This document shows, one piece after another, positions 55,430 through 63,869 of a stretch of DNA of 64,000 nucleotides. This stretch comes from Oscillospiraceae bacterium (GTDB taxonomy: Bacteria > Bacillota > Clostridia > Oscillospirales > Acutalibacteraceae), in NCBI GenBank assembly GCA_902774035.1, contig CACYHA010000004.1, positions 17,104 through 81,103 of the forward strand, in the 5' to 3' direction. The first letter of the stretch is position 1. The number at the start of each line of letters is the position of its first letter. The notes below the pieces were generated by a model. The model searched no databases. It saw only the letters and a program-made list of their open reading frames with translations, and had not been told where the DNA came from. The position numbers and the translations under genes were made by a program.

Positions 55430-56404
55430 TCAATCGACACAACCGTTCGAAACGATCTCAAACGCCAACGCCTCCAGCTCCTCCAGCGTGGAAAGCGCTC
55501 CGACGCGCTGACGGTAGGCCGCCGCGCCGCGGATCTCGCGGATATACCAGGCGGCGTGCTTGCGCGCTTCGCGCATTCCCACACGTTCTCCCTTGTATGC
55601 GCAGATGCGTCGGATATGACGCAGCATCACGCGCATCTGTTCGCTGAGCGGAGGCTCCGGCAAAACGCGCTCGTATTTGAGATAGGACTCGATCTGACTA
55701 AAAACCCAGGGGCGGCCGAGCGCGCCGCGCCCGACAAGCAGGTAATCGCAGCCGGTCTCTTCCAGCATTTTTGCCGCCGAGGGACCGTCGGTCACGTCGC
55801 CGTTGGCGATCACGGGGATCGAAACGCTGCGCTTGACTTCGGCGATGGCCCCGGTATCCACCGGCGGGGCGTACATCTGCCTGCGCGTGCGGCCGTGAAC
55901 GGTGACGGCGGCGGCGCCGGCGTCTTCGGCGCGTCTGGCGAGTTCCACGGCGACCGGAGTGTCCTCGTCCCAGCCCAGGCGCATTTTGACTGTGACCGGC
56001 ACATCCACAGCCTGCACGACGGCGCGGATGATCGCTTCGGCCAACGGAAGATCCTTCAGCAGCGCGGACCCGCCCCCGTTGCCGGCGATTTTCGGCGCGG
56101 GACAACCCATGTTGATGTCAATTACATCCGGCGCGAAGGCCATGGTCTCCCTTGCGCAGGCGGCCATAACGGCCGGGTCGCTGCCGAAGATCTGCGCCGC
56201 GGCGGGACGCTCCTTTTCCGAAAGCACAAGCAGTTCGCGGCTCTTGCGGTCATGCATCGTCAGGCCCTTGCTGCTGACCATTTCGCTGACTACATAGGTC
56301 GCGCCGAATTCGCAGCACAGTTCGCGAAACGCCCGATCCGCAACGCCCGCCATGGGCGCAAGCCCGGCGGTTCGGCTGTCAAGTTCGATGGTTCCGAGTT
56401 TCAA
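55430..56404 (-). CDS. dusB: tRNA-dihydrouridine synthase
   Basis: This FMN enzyme reduces uridines in the tRNA D-loop. The 324-residue product has LAPMAGVADRAFRELC, the active-site Cys in INMGCPAPK (followed by IAGNGGGSALL), VKMRLGWDED and the FMN-phosphate segment VIANGDV with GRGALGRPWVF. A TTG start at 56404, 9 bases after AAAGGA, is preferred. The nearest in-frame ATG codons fall in or upstream of the -10 box TACAAT. Confidence 0.9.
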   Translation of the reverse strand: MKLGTIELDSRTAGLAPMAGVADRAFRELCCEFGATYVVSEMVSSKGLTMHDRKSRELLVLSEKERPAAAQIFGSDPAVMAACARETMAFAPDVIDINMGCPAPKIAGNGGGSALLKDLPLAEAIIRAVVQAVDVPVTVKMRLGWDEDTPVAVELARRAEDAGAAAVTVHGRTRRQMYAPPVDTGAIAEVKRSVSIPVIANGDVTDGPSAAKMLEETGCDYLLVGRGALGRPWVFSQIESYLKYERVLPEPPLSEQMRVMLRHIRRICAYKGERVGMREARKHAAWYIREIRGAAAYRQRVGALSTLEELEALAFEIVSNGCVD

Positions 56405-56434
56405 CTTCTTCGTTCCTTTGCAAACTTTTTTCAT

Positions 56435-56463
56435 ATTGTAGCACAAACTTTCAAAAATTGCAC
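56435..56463 (-). promoter_or_regulatory. dusB promoter
   Basis: Reading leftward, GTGCAA (56463-56458), 17 bases, TACAAT (56440-56435). The -35 box is imperfect. A divergent TATACT (56485-56490) is a likely -10 box for polA, without a clear -35. Confidence 0.45.
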
Positions 56464-56522
56464 CACTTTTTCCGCATTTTGTGCTATACTAAGAAAAAAC
56501 GATCAACTTTTCGGAGGTTCCC

Positions 56523-59108
56523 ATGCGTTTTCTTGTCATCGACGGCAACAGCATCGTCAACCGCGCGTTTTACGGCATCAAGCTGCTGACCACCAAGGAC
56601 GGCCAGTTCACGAACGGCATCTACGGCTTTTTGAATATCCTGATCCGGCTCAGGGAGGAGTGCGACCCGGATCACGTTGCGGTCGCCTTTGATCTGCGCG
56701 CACCGACCTTCCGCCACAAGCTCTACGACGGCTACAAGGCGGGCCGCAAGGGCATGCCGCCGGAACTTGCAAGCCAGATGCCGCTGCTCAAAGAGCTGCT
56801 GACCGATCTCGGTTATAAGATCGTATCCGAAGAGGGCTATGAGGCCGACGACATTCTTGGAACGCTTTGCGCAACTTGCAAAGACGGCGACAGATGCTTT
56901 CTTGCAACAGGCGACCGCGACGCACTGCAGCTTGTTTCCGATCGAACGACCGTGCTTCTTGCCGCAACAAAAATGGGCAAAGCGGTCACCACACCCTATG
57001 ACCCCGAAACGCTCAAAGCGGAATACGGCCTGACACCGGATCAGATGATCGAACTGAAGGCCATCATGGGCGACACCTCCGACCGCATCCCCGGCGTTGC
57101 CGGCATCGGACAGAAGGGCGCGACCGATCTTGTGCAGCGGTTCGGCAGCATCGACTACATCTATGAGCATCTGGACGAGCTGGACGTCAAAAACGGCGTG
57201 CGCGAAAAACTCCGCGCCGGAAAGGACAGCGCCTTTTTGAGCCGGACGCTCGGCACGATCTGCCGCACGGCGCCGATCGACACCGACCCGGCGAGCTACG
57301 TCCCCGGCAAAGGCGACATTCCGGCCGCCATCCGTCTGCTGGCAAGACTGGAGATGTTTTCCATCATCGAAAAGCTGCATCTGACGGATGCCGTTCCGGC
57401 AGCGGCAGCCGAGGAAGCGCCGACCTTCGTCTGCAGGGAAGAACGCGACCTCATGGGGCTGCTCGGCAGACTAAAGAACGCGAACGCCGCCTATTTCACC
57501 GCCCTGTTCAAAGACGGCGTACCGCAGGCGCTCTGCTTTGCCGAAAAGGACGCGGTCTCGGTCGTAGAAGCGAACTGCTTCGATTTTCAGAGCTTTCTCG
57601 AACAGCTTTTCGCGGCGGACTATCCGAAATACACCGCCGACGCAAAGGCGCTTTACCGCTTTGCGCAGACAAAGGGGCTGCAGCTTCGCGCTCTCGCGAT
57701 GGACACCACCCTTGCGGGCTATCTCCTGAACCCCGCCGCCAGCGATTACGATGTGCTGCGTCTTGCCGGTGAATATGCCGTCCCCGTTCCGGAGATCGAC
57801 GCGCCGGAAAGCCTCGCCGAACCGGTCAAAAGCGCCGCCGTGCTGCCGCGCCTTTGCGAAGAACTGACCGACCGACTGCGCGAAAACGAACAGCTTTCCC
57901 TGCTCGGCGACATCGAGCTGCCGCTTTGCGAAGTGCTGGCGAGCATGGAGAACGCGGGCTTTCTTGTGGACAGGGACGCCATTGCCGCCTACGGCGAAAC
58001 GCTGCAAAAGCAGATCGAGGCCATGGAGCTGCGCATCTTTTTTGAAGCCGGAGAGACCTTCAACCTGAACTCGCCGAAGCAGCTCGGGGTGATCCTCTTT
58101 GAAAAACTCGGCCTGCCCGCAAAGAAAAAAACCAAAAGCGGCTATTCCACCAACGCCGAGGTGCTCGAGGAGCTCTCCGCCGATTACCCGATCGTGGCGG
58201 ACGTGTTGGAATACCGGATGCTTTCCAAGCTGAAATCCACCTACTGCGACGGACTGGCCAAAGAGATCGAAGCCGACGGCCGCATCCGTTCCACCCTCAA
58301 CCAGACCGAGACGCGCACAGGACGCATCTCCTCTCTTTCGCCGAACCTGCAGAACATTCCCGTGCGCCGCAAGGAGGGTCGGGAGATTCGCCGCTTCTTT
58401 GTTGCCGCGCCGGGAAATGTCCTCGTTGACGCGGACTATTCCCAGATCGAGCTGCGTGTGCTGGCCGCGCTTTCCGGTGACGAGGCCATGTGCAAAGCCT
58501 TTAACGACGGCGCCGACATTCACACCATCACCGCCTCCCAGGTCTTCGGATTGCCGCAGGAGATGATAACGCCGCTGCTTCGTTCGCGGGCAAAGGCGGT
58601 CAATTTCGGCATCGTGTACGGCATCGGCGCGTTCTCACTGGCCAAGGACATCGGCGTCACACGCAAACAGGCAGACAACTATATCAAAGGCTATCTTCAC
58701 CACTACAGCGGCATTGCACACTTCATGAAAGACGCGGTTGCCGCCGCGCGGGAAACCGGCTACGCTAAAACACTGTTCGGCCGCAGAAGGTATCTCCCGG
58801 AGCTGACGGCCAGCAACAAGATGCTGCAGGCCTTCGGCGAGCGCGTGGCGATGAACATGCCCGTTCAGGGCACGGCCGCCGACATCATCAAGCTGGCGAT
58901 GATCCATGTCTACAACCGCCTGAAGAACGAGCTGCCGAGCGCCAGACTCATCATGCAGGTCCACGACGAGCTCATCATCGAATGCGCAGAGTCCGACGCG
59001 CAAACCGTCTGCGCCCTGCTCAAGGAAGAGATGGAAAACGCCGTGGAGCTTCGCGTCAAACTGGTCTGCGACGCCCACAGCGGCAAAACCTGGTACGACG
59101 CAAAATAA
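56523..59108 (+). CDS. polA: DNA polymerase I
   Basis: The 861-residue repair and Okazaki-fragment polymerase has an N-terminal 5' nuclease (about 1-290, with EEGYEADDILGTL and GVAGIGQKGA). A middle 3'-5' exonuclease-like domain lacks the DxE metal ligands, so proofreading is predicted to be inactive, as in many Firmicutes. The polymerase domain has motif A DYSQIELRVLAALS, motif B RSRAKAVNFGIVYG and motif C QVHDELIIE. RBS GGAGG precedes the ATG. Confidence 0.97.
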   Translation: MRFLVIDGNSIVNRAFYGIKLLTTKDGQFTNGIYGFLNILIRLREECDPDHVAVAFDLRAPTFRHKLYDGYKAGRKGMPPELASQMPLLKELLTDLGYKIVSEEGYEADDILGTLCATCKDGDRCFLATGDRDALQLVSDRTTVLLAATKMGKAVTTPYDPETLKAEYGLTPDQMIELKAIMGDTSDRIPGVAGIGQKGATDLVQRFGSIDYIYEHLDELDVKNGVREKLRAGKDSAFLSRTLGTICRTAPIDTDPASYVPGKGDIPAAIRLLARLEMFSIIEKLHLTDAVPAAAAEEAPTFVCREERDLMGLLGRLKNANAAYFTALFKDGVPQALCFAEKDAVSVVEANCFDFQSFLEQLFAADYPKYTADAKALYRFAQTKGLQLRALAMDTTLAGYLLNPAASDYDVLRLAGEYAVPVPEIDAPESLAEPVKSAAVLPRLCEELTDRLRENEQLSLLGDIELPLCEVLASMENAGFLVDRDAIAAYGETLQKQIEAMELRIFFEAGETFNLNSPKQLGVILFEKLGLPAKKKTKSGYSTNAEVLEELSADYPIVADVLEYRMLSKLKSTYCDGLAKEIEADGRIRSTLNQTETRTGRISSLSPNLQNIPVRRKEGREIRRFFVAAPGNVLVDADYSQIELRVLAALSGDEAMCKAFNDGADIHTITASQVFGLPQEMITPLLRSRAKAVNFGIVYGIGAFSLAKDIGVTRKQADNYIKGYLHHYSGIAHFMKDAVAAARETGYAKTLFGRRRYLPELTASNKMLQAFGERVAMNMPVQGTAADIIKLAMIHVYNRLKNELPSARLIMQVHDELIIECAESDAQTVCALLKEEMENAVELRVKLVCDAHSGKTWYDAK

Positions 59109-59168
59109 CAAACCGCGCATAAATTGCCTCGATCCGGAAACGCTATCCAAAGAAAGGATGCGATCGGA

Positions 59169-59870
59169 TTGAGGCAATTGTTATATCGGCGGATCATGGC
59201 CATGGCTGCAGCGCTGTTACTGTTGGTTGCAGTGGGCGCATGGGGAGAAAACGCAATGCAGGAGGATGCAGCGGCGCCCATCGCCGTGCTCTCGCAGCTC
59301 GGCTCACGCGGGCAGGAGGTGCGTTCCATTCAGAGCAAGCTGAAATCCCTCGGGTTTTACAGCGGCGCGGTGGATGGCATCTACGGCACCGGCACGCAGC
59401 GTGCGGTGCGCGCGTTCCAAAAAAGCGTCGGACTGACGGCAGACGGCATCGCGGGACAGAAGACGCTGCTCTATCTCGGGCTCGGCGGCTCCTCGTCTGC
59501 TTCCACAGGCGGCTACAGCAGCAACGATCTGACGCTGCTCGCGAAGCTGATCGCAGCGGAGGCCCGCGGGGAAAGCTACACCGGTCAGGTCGCCGTGGGC
59601 GCCGTGGTGCTCAACCGGGTGGCGCACGCCTCCTTCCCCGACACGATCGCCGGCGTCATCTATCAGCGCGGCGCGTTCTCCTGTGTCAACGATTCCAACT
59701 GGAATGTCGCGCCGAACGCGACCTCACGCAAGGCGGCGCAGGACGCCATGAACGGCTGGGATCCCAGCGGCGGCGCGATCTATTATTACAACCCGGCAAA
59801 GACGACCAACGCATTCATGTGGTCCAGACCAATCATCGTCGTGATCGGCAACCACAGATTTTGCAAATGA
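59169..59870 (+). CDS. sleB: Spore cortex-lytic enzyme SleB-like
   Basis: The 233-residue exported protein has a hydrophobic signal sequence. A peptidoglycan-binding domain has two characteristic repeats (GSRGQEVRSIQSKLKSLGFY and DGIYGTGTQRAVRAFQ). A C-terminal Hydrolase_2 domain has the catalytic Glu in LIAAEARGES, then VAVGAVVLNRV. SleB lyses cortex at germination. A TTG start at 59169 with AAAGG upstream is proposed; the ATG at 59196 is an alternative. It follows polA by 60 bases. Confidence 0.9.
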   Translation: MRQLLYRRIMAMAAALLLLVAVGAWGENAMQEDAAAPIAVLSQLGSRGQEVRSIQSKLKSLGFYSGAVDGIYGTGTQRAVRAFQKSVGLTADGIAGQKTLLYLGLGGSSSASTGGYSSNDLTLLAKLIAAEARGESYTGQVAVGAVVLNRVAHASFPDTIAGVIYQRGAFSCVNDSNWNVAPNATSRKAAQDAMNGWDPSGGAIYYYNPAKTTNAFMWSRPIIVVIGNHRFCK

Positions 59871-59880
59871 GAGCGAAGCG

Positions 59881-60024
59881 GCGCGATTTTGGCGGCGGCG
59901 GGCCGCATCACGCGCAGCGTGATGCGTAAGGAGCGCCCGCACGCGCGTTTGAAACGCCGAAGCGGCCTTGCCGGCGCTCCTGCGCGCGGCGAAGCCGCGC
60001 GGCCCGCCGCCGCCAAAATCGCGC
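59881..60024. repeat. Structured GC-rich intergenic repeat, copy 2
   Basis: Perfect 26-bp terminal inverted arms lie at 59881-59906 and 59999-60024. Inside are a 7-bp hairpin ATCACGC-GCA-GCGTGAT (59907-59923), a middle stem AGGAGCGCC (59929-59937) with GGCGCTCCT (59973-59981), and a 7-bp hairpin GCGCGGC-GAA-GCCGCGC (59984-60000). Order and loop sizes equal copy 1, but the stem sequences differ. Confidence 0.88.
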
Positions 60025-60061
60025 AAAATAAACCGAAAAACACATCAGTCAGGAGTACCGC

Positions 60062-60145
60062 ATGGCAATATGCTATATTCTGATAATGGAAGGTCTCTAT
60101 CTTGCACTGCTCTGCCTGATCAGAGCAACAAGACCGAAAAAATGA
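60062..60145 (+). CDS. Putative 27-residue membrane peptide
   Basis: This short frame begins MAICYILIMEGLYLALLCLI and ends RATRPKK: one hydrophobic helix followed by a basic tail. CAGGAG lies 8 bases upstream of the ATG, and the stop overlaps the first base pairs of a strong terminator, so it has the form of a complete gene. It could be a small regulatory membrane peptide or a toxin-like peptide. No homologue is known to me. Confidence 0.35.
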   Translation: MAICYILIMEGLYLALLCLIRATRPKK

Positions 60146-60185
60146 AACAGGGTACGGATTTCATTTTCCATACCCTGTTTGTTTT
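60144..60185. terminator. Bidirectional terminator between the small peptide and pduL
   Basis: AAACAGGGTA (60144-60153) pairs with TACCCTGTTT (60170-60179) and is followed by GTTTTAT. It also serves leftward transcription from pduL. Confidence 0.8.
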
Positions 60186-60203
60186 ATATAGATGTAATTT
60201 TCC

Positions 60204-60779
60204 TCACGCAAGGATCTCGCCCATGAGACCCGGTGTGCAGCCGGCGGCGTTGGATTCGTCGGTGTCGATATGCATCGCAAGGGCATACTTCGGGCTGACA
60301 CGCACGACCACATCGCCGAAAATCAACGAACGCTCAGCGGTATCGACCTTCACGGAAACGATCTGCTTGTCGGAAAGGCCGTATTTTTCGGCGTCTTCCG
60401 GGGTGGCGTGAATGTGGCGCTTGGCGATGATCACGCCGTCCTTGAGCTCAACTTCGCCCTTCGGACCGACGATTTTGCAGCCCGCGCTGCCCGCAAGGTC
60501 ACCGGATTCGCGGATCGGCGCCTTGACGCCGATGGAACGCGCGTCAGCGGCGGAAAGCTCCACCTGGGTCTCGGGACGGACCGGGCCGAGAATGGAGACG
60601 GCGGGGAAGCTGTTCTTCGGGCCGATCACCTGCACACGCTCTTCACAGGCGAATTGGCCGGGCTGGGAAAGATCCTTTTTCCATGTGAGTTCATAGCCCT
60701 CGCCGAAGAGGATGTTCAGCACGCGGCGGCTGACGTGGACGTGGCGGGCGGATGTTTCGATCAATACGGGTTTGCTCAT
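60204..60779 (-). CDS. pduL: Phosphate propanoyltransferase, PduL-type phosphotransacylase
   Basis: The 191-residue enzyme interconverts acyl-CoA and acyl phosphate. It has the two-barrel PduL signatures with zinc-binding histidines: SARHVHVS near the N-terminus, IAKRHIHATPEDAEKYGL and MHIDTDESNAAGC. No encapsulation peptide precedes SARHVHVS and no microcompartment genes are nearby, so it is probably a cytosolic phosphotransacetylase for acetate formation. RBS AGGAGGAACC. Confidence 0.93.
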   Translation of the reverse strand: MSKPVLIETSARHVHVSRRVLNILFGEGYELTWKKDLSQPGQFACEERVQVIGPKNSFPAVSILGPVRPETQVELSAADARSIGVKAPIRESGDLAGSAGCKIVGPKGEVELKDGVIIAKRHIHATPEDAEKYGLSDKQIVSVKVDTAERSLIFGDVVVRVSPKYALAMHIDTDESNAAGCTPGLMGEILA

Positions 60780-60811
60780 TTTTGGTTCCTCCTGATAGTT
60801 TTATCTCTGCT

Positions 60812-60840
60812 ATTTTACATCAATTTTTCATAGATTGCAA
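60812..60840 (-). promoter_or_regulatory. pduL promoter
   Basis: Reading leftward, TTGCAA (60840-60835), 17 bases, TAAAAT (60817-60812). Confidence 0.65.
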
Positions 60841-60880
60841 GAATTTGCGAAAAAATAATGAAATCCGACGCGGAATATGC

Positions 60881-60886
60881 TATAAT
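60881..60886 (+). promoter_or_regulatory. -10 box close to the uracil-DNA glycosylase start
   Basis: TATAAT (60881-60886) with an extended TGC just upstream lies only 16 bases before the ATG at 60903 and 7 before a GTG at 60894. The -35 region (ATGAAA, 60858-60863) is weak. Confidence 0.5.
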
Positions 60887-60902
60887 TTAAGCGGTGATCG
60901 AA

Positions 60903-61469
60903 ATGGAACTGACGTTAAAGGAACTGGAAGCGGCTTGTCAAAGCTGCCGGAACTGTCCGCTCGGTAAAACGCGCACGAACCTCGTGTTCGGCGTCGGCGT
61001 GCCGGACGCAAAGGTGATGTTTGTCGGCGAAGGCCCCGGCGCGCAGGAAGACGCGCAGGGCAAGCCTTTTGTCGGCCAAAGCGGCCAGTTGCTTGACAAG
61101 TATCTTGCGGTGATCGACCTTGACCGCAGCAAAAACATCTACATCGGCAACATGGTCAAATGCCGGCCGCCGCAAAACCGCGACCCGAAACCGGAAGAGA
61201 CCGAAGCCTGCCTCCCCTGGCTGCGAAAGCAGGTCAAGTGCCTGCGTCCGAAGATCATCGTCTGCCTCGGGCGTATTGCGGCGCAGCGGCTCATTTCTCC
61301 TGATTTTCGCGTCACGCGGCAGCACGGGCAATTCATTGAAAAGGGCGGCATTCTGTTCATGGGCACGTTTCACCCGGCGGCTCTGCTTCGCAACCCCGCG
61401 CAAAAAGCTGACGCGCTTTCGGATTTTCAGGCGCTGCGCGACAAACTCGAAGCGCTCGGCATAAAGTGA
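60903..61469 (+). CDS. Uracil-DNA glycosylase, family 4 (iron-sulfur)
   Basis: The 188-residue enzyme removes uracil from DNA. Family-4 features are the cluster cysteines in CQSCRNCPLG and C-x-n (MVKCRPP, CLPWL), motif 1 GEGPGAQEDAQGKPFVG and motif 3 TFHPAALLRNP. The start is either GTG 60894 or ATG 60903. With the -10 box so close, the mRNA would be nearly leaderless. Confidence 0.93.
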   Translation: MELTLKELEAACQSCRNCPLGKTRTNLVFGVGVPDAKVMFVGEGPGAQEDAQGKPFVGQSGQLLDKYLAVIDLDRSKNIYIGNMVKCRPPQNRDPKPEETEACLPWLRKQVKCLRPKIIVCLGRIAAQRLISPDFRVTRQHGQFIEKGGILFMGTFHPAALLRNPAQKADALSDFQALRDKLEALGIK

Positions 61470-61492
61470 GGATCCGCCAGGGGAAATTCTTC

Positions 61493-61520
61493 TTGACAAT
61501 TTCAAAATTTATGCTATAAT
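61493..61520 (+). promoter_or_regulatory. Promoter of the FMN riboswitch-ribU unit
   Basis: TTGACA (61493-61498), 16 bases, TATAAT (61515-61520), directly before the riboswitch. Confidence 0.85.
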
Positions 61521-61525
61521 AAACC

Positions 61526-61677
61526 TATCTTCAGGGCGAGGTGAAATTCCTCACCGGCAGTGTTTGGCAGCAAAAGCGGCCATCAGCCTGCGAACCGGGA
61601 CATCCCGGCCGATTCGGTGCGATTCCGAAGCCGACGGTGCGCGGCAGAGCCGTGCGACAGTCCGGATGGAAGAAGAA
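61526..61677 (+). ncRNA. FMN riboswitch (RFN element)
   Basis: Conserved elements are in order: ATCTTCAGGGCGAGGTGAAA at the 5' end, CTCACCGGCAGT, the middle stem-loops, and CAGTCCGGATGGAAGAAG at the 3' end, which closes P1. It precedes a riboflavin transporter gene, as expected. Confidence 0.95.
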
Positions 61678-61694
61678 GCACAACCCGTGTTTTT

Positions 61695-61720
61695 GCCCGT
61701 GAAGAACTCACGGGCTTTTT
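61695..61720 (+). terminator. Expression-platform terminator of the FMN riboswitch
   Basis: GCCCGTGA (61695-61702) pairs with TCACGGGC (61708-61715), then TTTTT. Confidence 0.88.
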
Positions 61721-61763
61721 CTTCACCCTGATGATCTATTTCACACCGAAAGGAACGATCATC

Positions 61764-62405
61764 ATGCAAACACCGACCGAATCCAAAGCCTCCCCGAAAA
61801 AAAGCAACGTCGCAAAGCTCACCATCATCGCCATGCTCTCCGCCGTGGGCGTCGTTTTGCAGTACCTCGAGTTTTCCGTGCCCTTTGTTCCCGCGTTTTT
61901 GAAGCTCGACCTCTCCGACATTCCCGAGCTGATCGGCGCCTTTCTCCTCGGACCCGTGGGCGGCGTCATCATCTGCCTTGTACGCAACCTGGTGCATCTG
62001 CTGGTGTCGCAGTCGGCATTCATCGGCGAACTGTCCAACTTCCTGCTCGGCGCGGTCTTCGCCATCGTTGCGGGTCTCTTTTATAAAGCCCACAAGACAA
62101 AAAAAGGCGCGTTGATCGCCTGTCTGCTCGGCGCGGTCTGCATGGCTGCCGTCAGTGTTCCGTCCAATTATTTTATCATCTACCCCGTTTACGCCCAGCT
62201 CTTCGGCGGCATGGAGACCATCCTCGGCCTCTATAAAGCGATCCTGCCCTCCGCCGATACGCTGCTGAAAGCGCTGCTGATCTTCAACGTGCCGTTCACC
62301 CTCGTCAAGGGACTGCTCTGCGCCGCCGTGACGATGCTGATCTACAAGCCGCTTTCACGCCTGTTCACGCAGATGAATGCCGCCATGCAGCGCCACCGCG
62401 GATAA
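61764..62405 (+). CDS. ribU: Riboflavin ECF transporter substrate-binding subunit RibU
   Basis: This is the S-component that binds riboflavin and docks with the shared ECF module. The 213-residue membrane protein has about six helices, LQYLEFSVPFVPAFLKLDLS and the conserved FLLGPVGGVIICLVRNLVH helix. The start at 61764 follows AAAGGA, and earlier frames run through the riboswitch. The FMN riboswitch upstream fixes the substrate. The ECF ATPase genes are elsewhere. Confidence 0.93.
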   Translation: MQTPTESKASPKKSNVAKLTIIAMLSAVGVVLQYLEFSVPFVPAFLKLDLSDIPELIGAFLLGPVGGVIICLVRNLVHLLVSQSAFIGELSNFLLGAVFAIVAGLFYKAHKTKKGALIACLLGAVCMAAVSVPSNYFIIYPVYAQLFGGMETILGLYKAILPSADTLLKALLIFNVPFTLVKGLLCAAVTMLIYKPLSRLFTQMNAAMQRHRG

Positions 62406-62418
62406 ATCGAAAAAAAGC

Positions 62419-62447
62419 TTGACAACCGCAGCGAAACTGCGTATAAT
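62419..62447 (+). promoter_or_regulatory. Consensus metK promoter
   Basis: TTGACA (62419-62424), 17 bases, TATAAT (62442-62447): a perfect sigma-A match. Confidence 0.9.
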
Positions 62448-62471
62448 CAATAATGACATAAAACTACATAT

Positions 62472-62570
62472 TTCCTTATTCAGAGCAGCTGAGGGAACAG
62501 GCCCTGTGAAGCTCGGCAACCTGCCAACGGCAAGGTGCCAAATCCTGCGGTATTGACCGAAAGATAAGGT
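62472..62570 (+). ncRNA. SAM-I riboswitch (S-box)
   Basis: Core elements are TTATTCAGAGCAGCTGAGGG, CCTGTGAAGCTCGGCAACC, GGTGCCAAATCCTGC and GAAAGATAAGG at the closing P1. It is placed before SAM synthetase. Confidence 0.95.
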
Positions 62571-62578
62571 TCTATCCG

Positions 62579-62608
62579 GCGGTCGTTCCACGGCCGCTCT
62601 TCTTTTTG
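62579..62608 (+). terminator. Expression-platform terminator of the SAM riboswitch
   Basis: GCGGTCG (62579-62585) pairs with CGGCCGC (62591-62597, one G-U), then TCTTCTTTTT. Confidence 0.75.
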
Positions 62609-62629
62609 GAAAAGCAAAGGAGCATTCGT

Positions 62630-63817
62630 ATGGCAAAACATCTTTTTACATCGGAATCCGTCACCGAGGGGCATCCCGACAAGATTTGCGATCAGATCTC
62701 GGACGCGGTCCTGGATGCGATCTATGAAACCGACCCGCAGGCCCGCGTTGCCTGCGAAACCGCGATCACCACAGGACAGGTCCTCGTGATGGGCGAGATC
62801 AGCACCGTTGCCAAACCGGACATCGCCTCCATCGTGCGCAAGGTCATCTGCGACATCGGCTACGACGACGGAAGCAAGGGCTTTGACGGCAACACCTGCG
62901 GCGTGATGGTCGCGCTGGACAAGCAGTCCGGCGACATTGCCATGGGCGTGGACAGATCCAAGGAGCTCAAAGAGGGCGAAGAAGACGCCTACAACCTCAA
63001 CGGCGCCGGCGACCAGGGCATGATGTTCGGCTTCGCCTGCAACGAGACGCCGGAACTGATGCCGCTGCCGATCTCCCTGGCGCACAAGCTGACGAAAAAG
63101 CTCACCGAAGTGCGCAAAGACGGCACCCTCCCCTACCTGCGCGCGGACGGAAAAAGCCAGGTCACCGTGGAATATGATGACGGGAAGCCCGTTGCCGTCA
63201 CGGCGGTCGTGGTCTCCTCGCAGCACAGCGCGGACGTCTCGCTGGAACAGATCCGCGCCGACATCAAGAAATACGTGATCGATCCCGTCATTCCCGCCGC
63301 GCTCATGCGCGAGGACACGCAGATCCTCATCAACCCCACCGGGCGCTTTGTCGTCGGCGGTCCCCACGGCGACAGCGGCCTGACCGGGCGCAAGATCATT
63401 GTCGACACCTACGGCGGCTATGCCCGTCACGGCGGCGGCGCCTTCTCCGGCAAGGATCCGACAAAAGTGGACCGCAGCGCGGCCTATGCGGCCCGCTATG
63501 TGGCGAAAAACATCGTGGCAGCCGGACTGGCCGACAAATGCGAAGTGCAGCTCGCCTACGCCATCGGCGTCGCAAAGCCGGTCTCGATCATGGTGGACTG
63601 CTTCGGCACGGCAAAAATCGACGAGGACAAGCTGGTCGCTCTGATCAAAAAAGTCTTTGACCTGCGCCCCGCGGCGATCATCGACACGCTGGGTCTGCGC
63701 AGACCGATCTACCGTCAGCTTGCGGCCTACGGCCACATCGGACGCGAGGATCTGGACGTACAATGGGAAAAGACGGACAAGGCGGACGAGCTGAAGAAGC
63801 AGGCGGAAGAAGTGTGA
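62630..63817 (+). CDS. metK: S-adenosylmethionine synthetase
   Basis: MetK makes SAM from methionine and ATP. The 395-residue product has [50 protein letters not shown] and [19 protein letters not shown]. The start at 62630 follows AAAGGAG. It supplies the cofactor for RlmN, RsmB, PrmC and the four-methyltransferase operon, and is repressed by its own product through the S-box. Confidence 0.97.
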   Translation: MAKHLFTSESVTEGHPDKICDQISDAVLDAIYETDPQARVACETAITTGQVLVMGEISTVAKPDIASIVRKVICDIGYDDGSKGFDGNTCGVMVALDKQSGDIAMGVDRSKELKEGEEDAYNLNGAGDQGMMFGFACNETPELMPLPISLAHKLTKKLTEVRKDGTLPYLRADGKSQVTVEYDDGKPVAVTAVVVSSQHSADVSLEQIRADIKKYVIDPVIPAALMREDTQILINPTGRFVVGGPHGDSGLTGRKIIVDTYGGYARHGGGAFSGKDPTKVDRSAAYAARYVAKNIVAAGLADKCEVQLAYAIGVAKPVSIMVDCFGTAKIDEDKLVALIKKVFDLRPAAIIDTLGLRRPIYRQLAAYGHIGREDLDVQWEKTDKADELKKQAEEV

Positions 63818-63830
63818 ATTAAGAAAAACT

Positions 63831-63862
63831 ACTGATCGGTCAAAATGGCCGGTCAGTTTTTA
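63831..63862 (+). terminator. Terminator of metK
   Basis: ACTGATCGGTCA (63831-63842) pairs with TGGCCGGTCAGT (63846-63857, two G-U) and is followed by TTTTATG. Confidence 0.85.
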
Positions 63863-63869
63863 TGCTTTC

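Noticed and set aside
59724-60043. Minus-strand open frames in and after sleB
   Set aside because: They overlap sleB and the palindromic repeat; palindromes create chance open frames.
60204-60779. Microcompartment locus suggested by pduL
   Set aside because: There are no shell proteins, aldehyde dehydrogenase or signature enzyme nearby, and the protein has no encapsulation extension.
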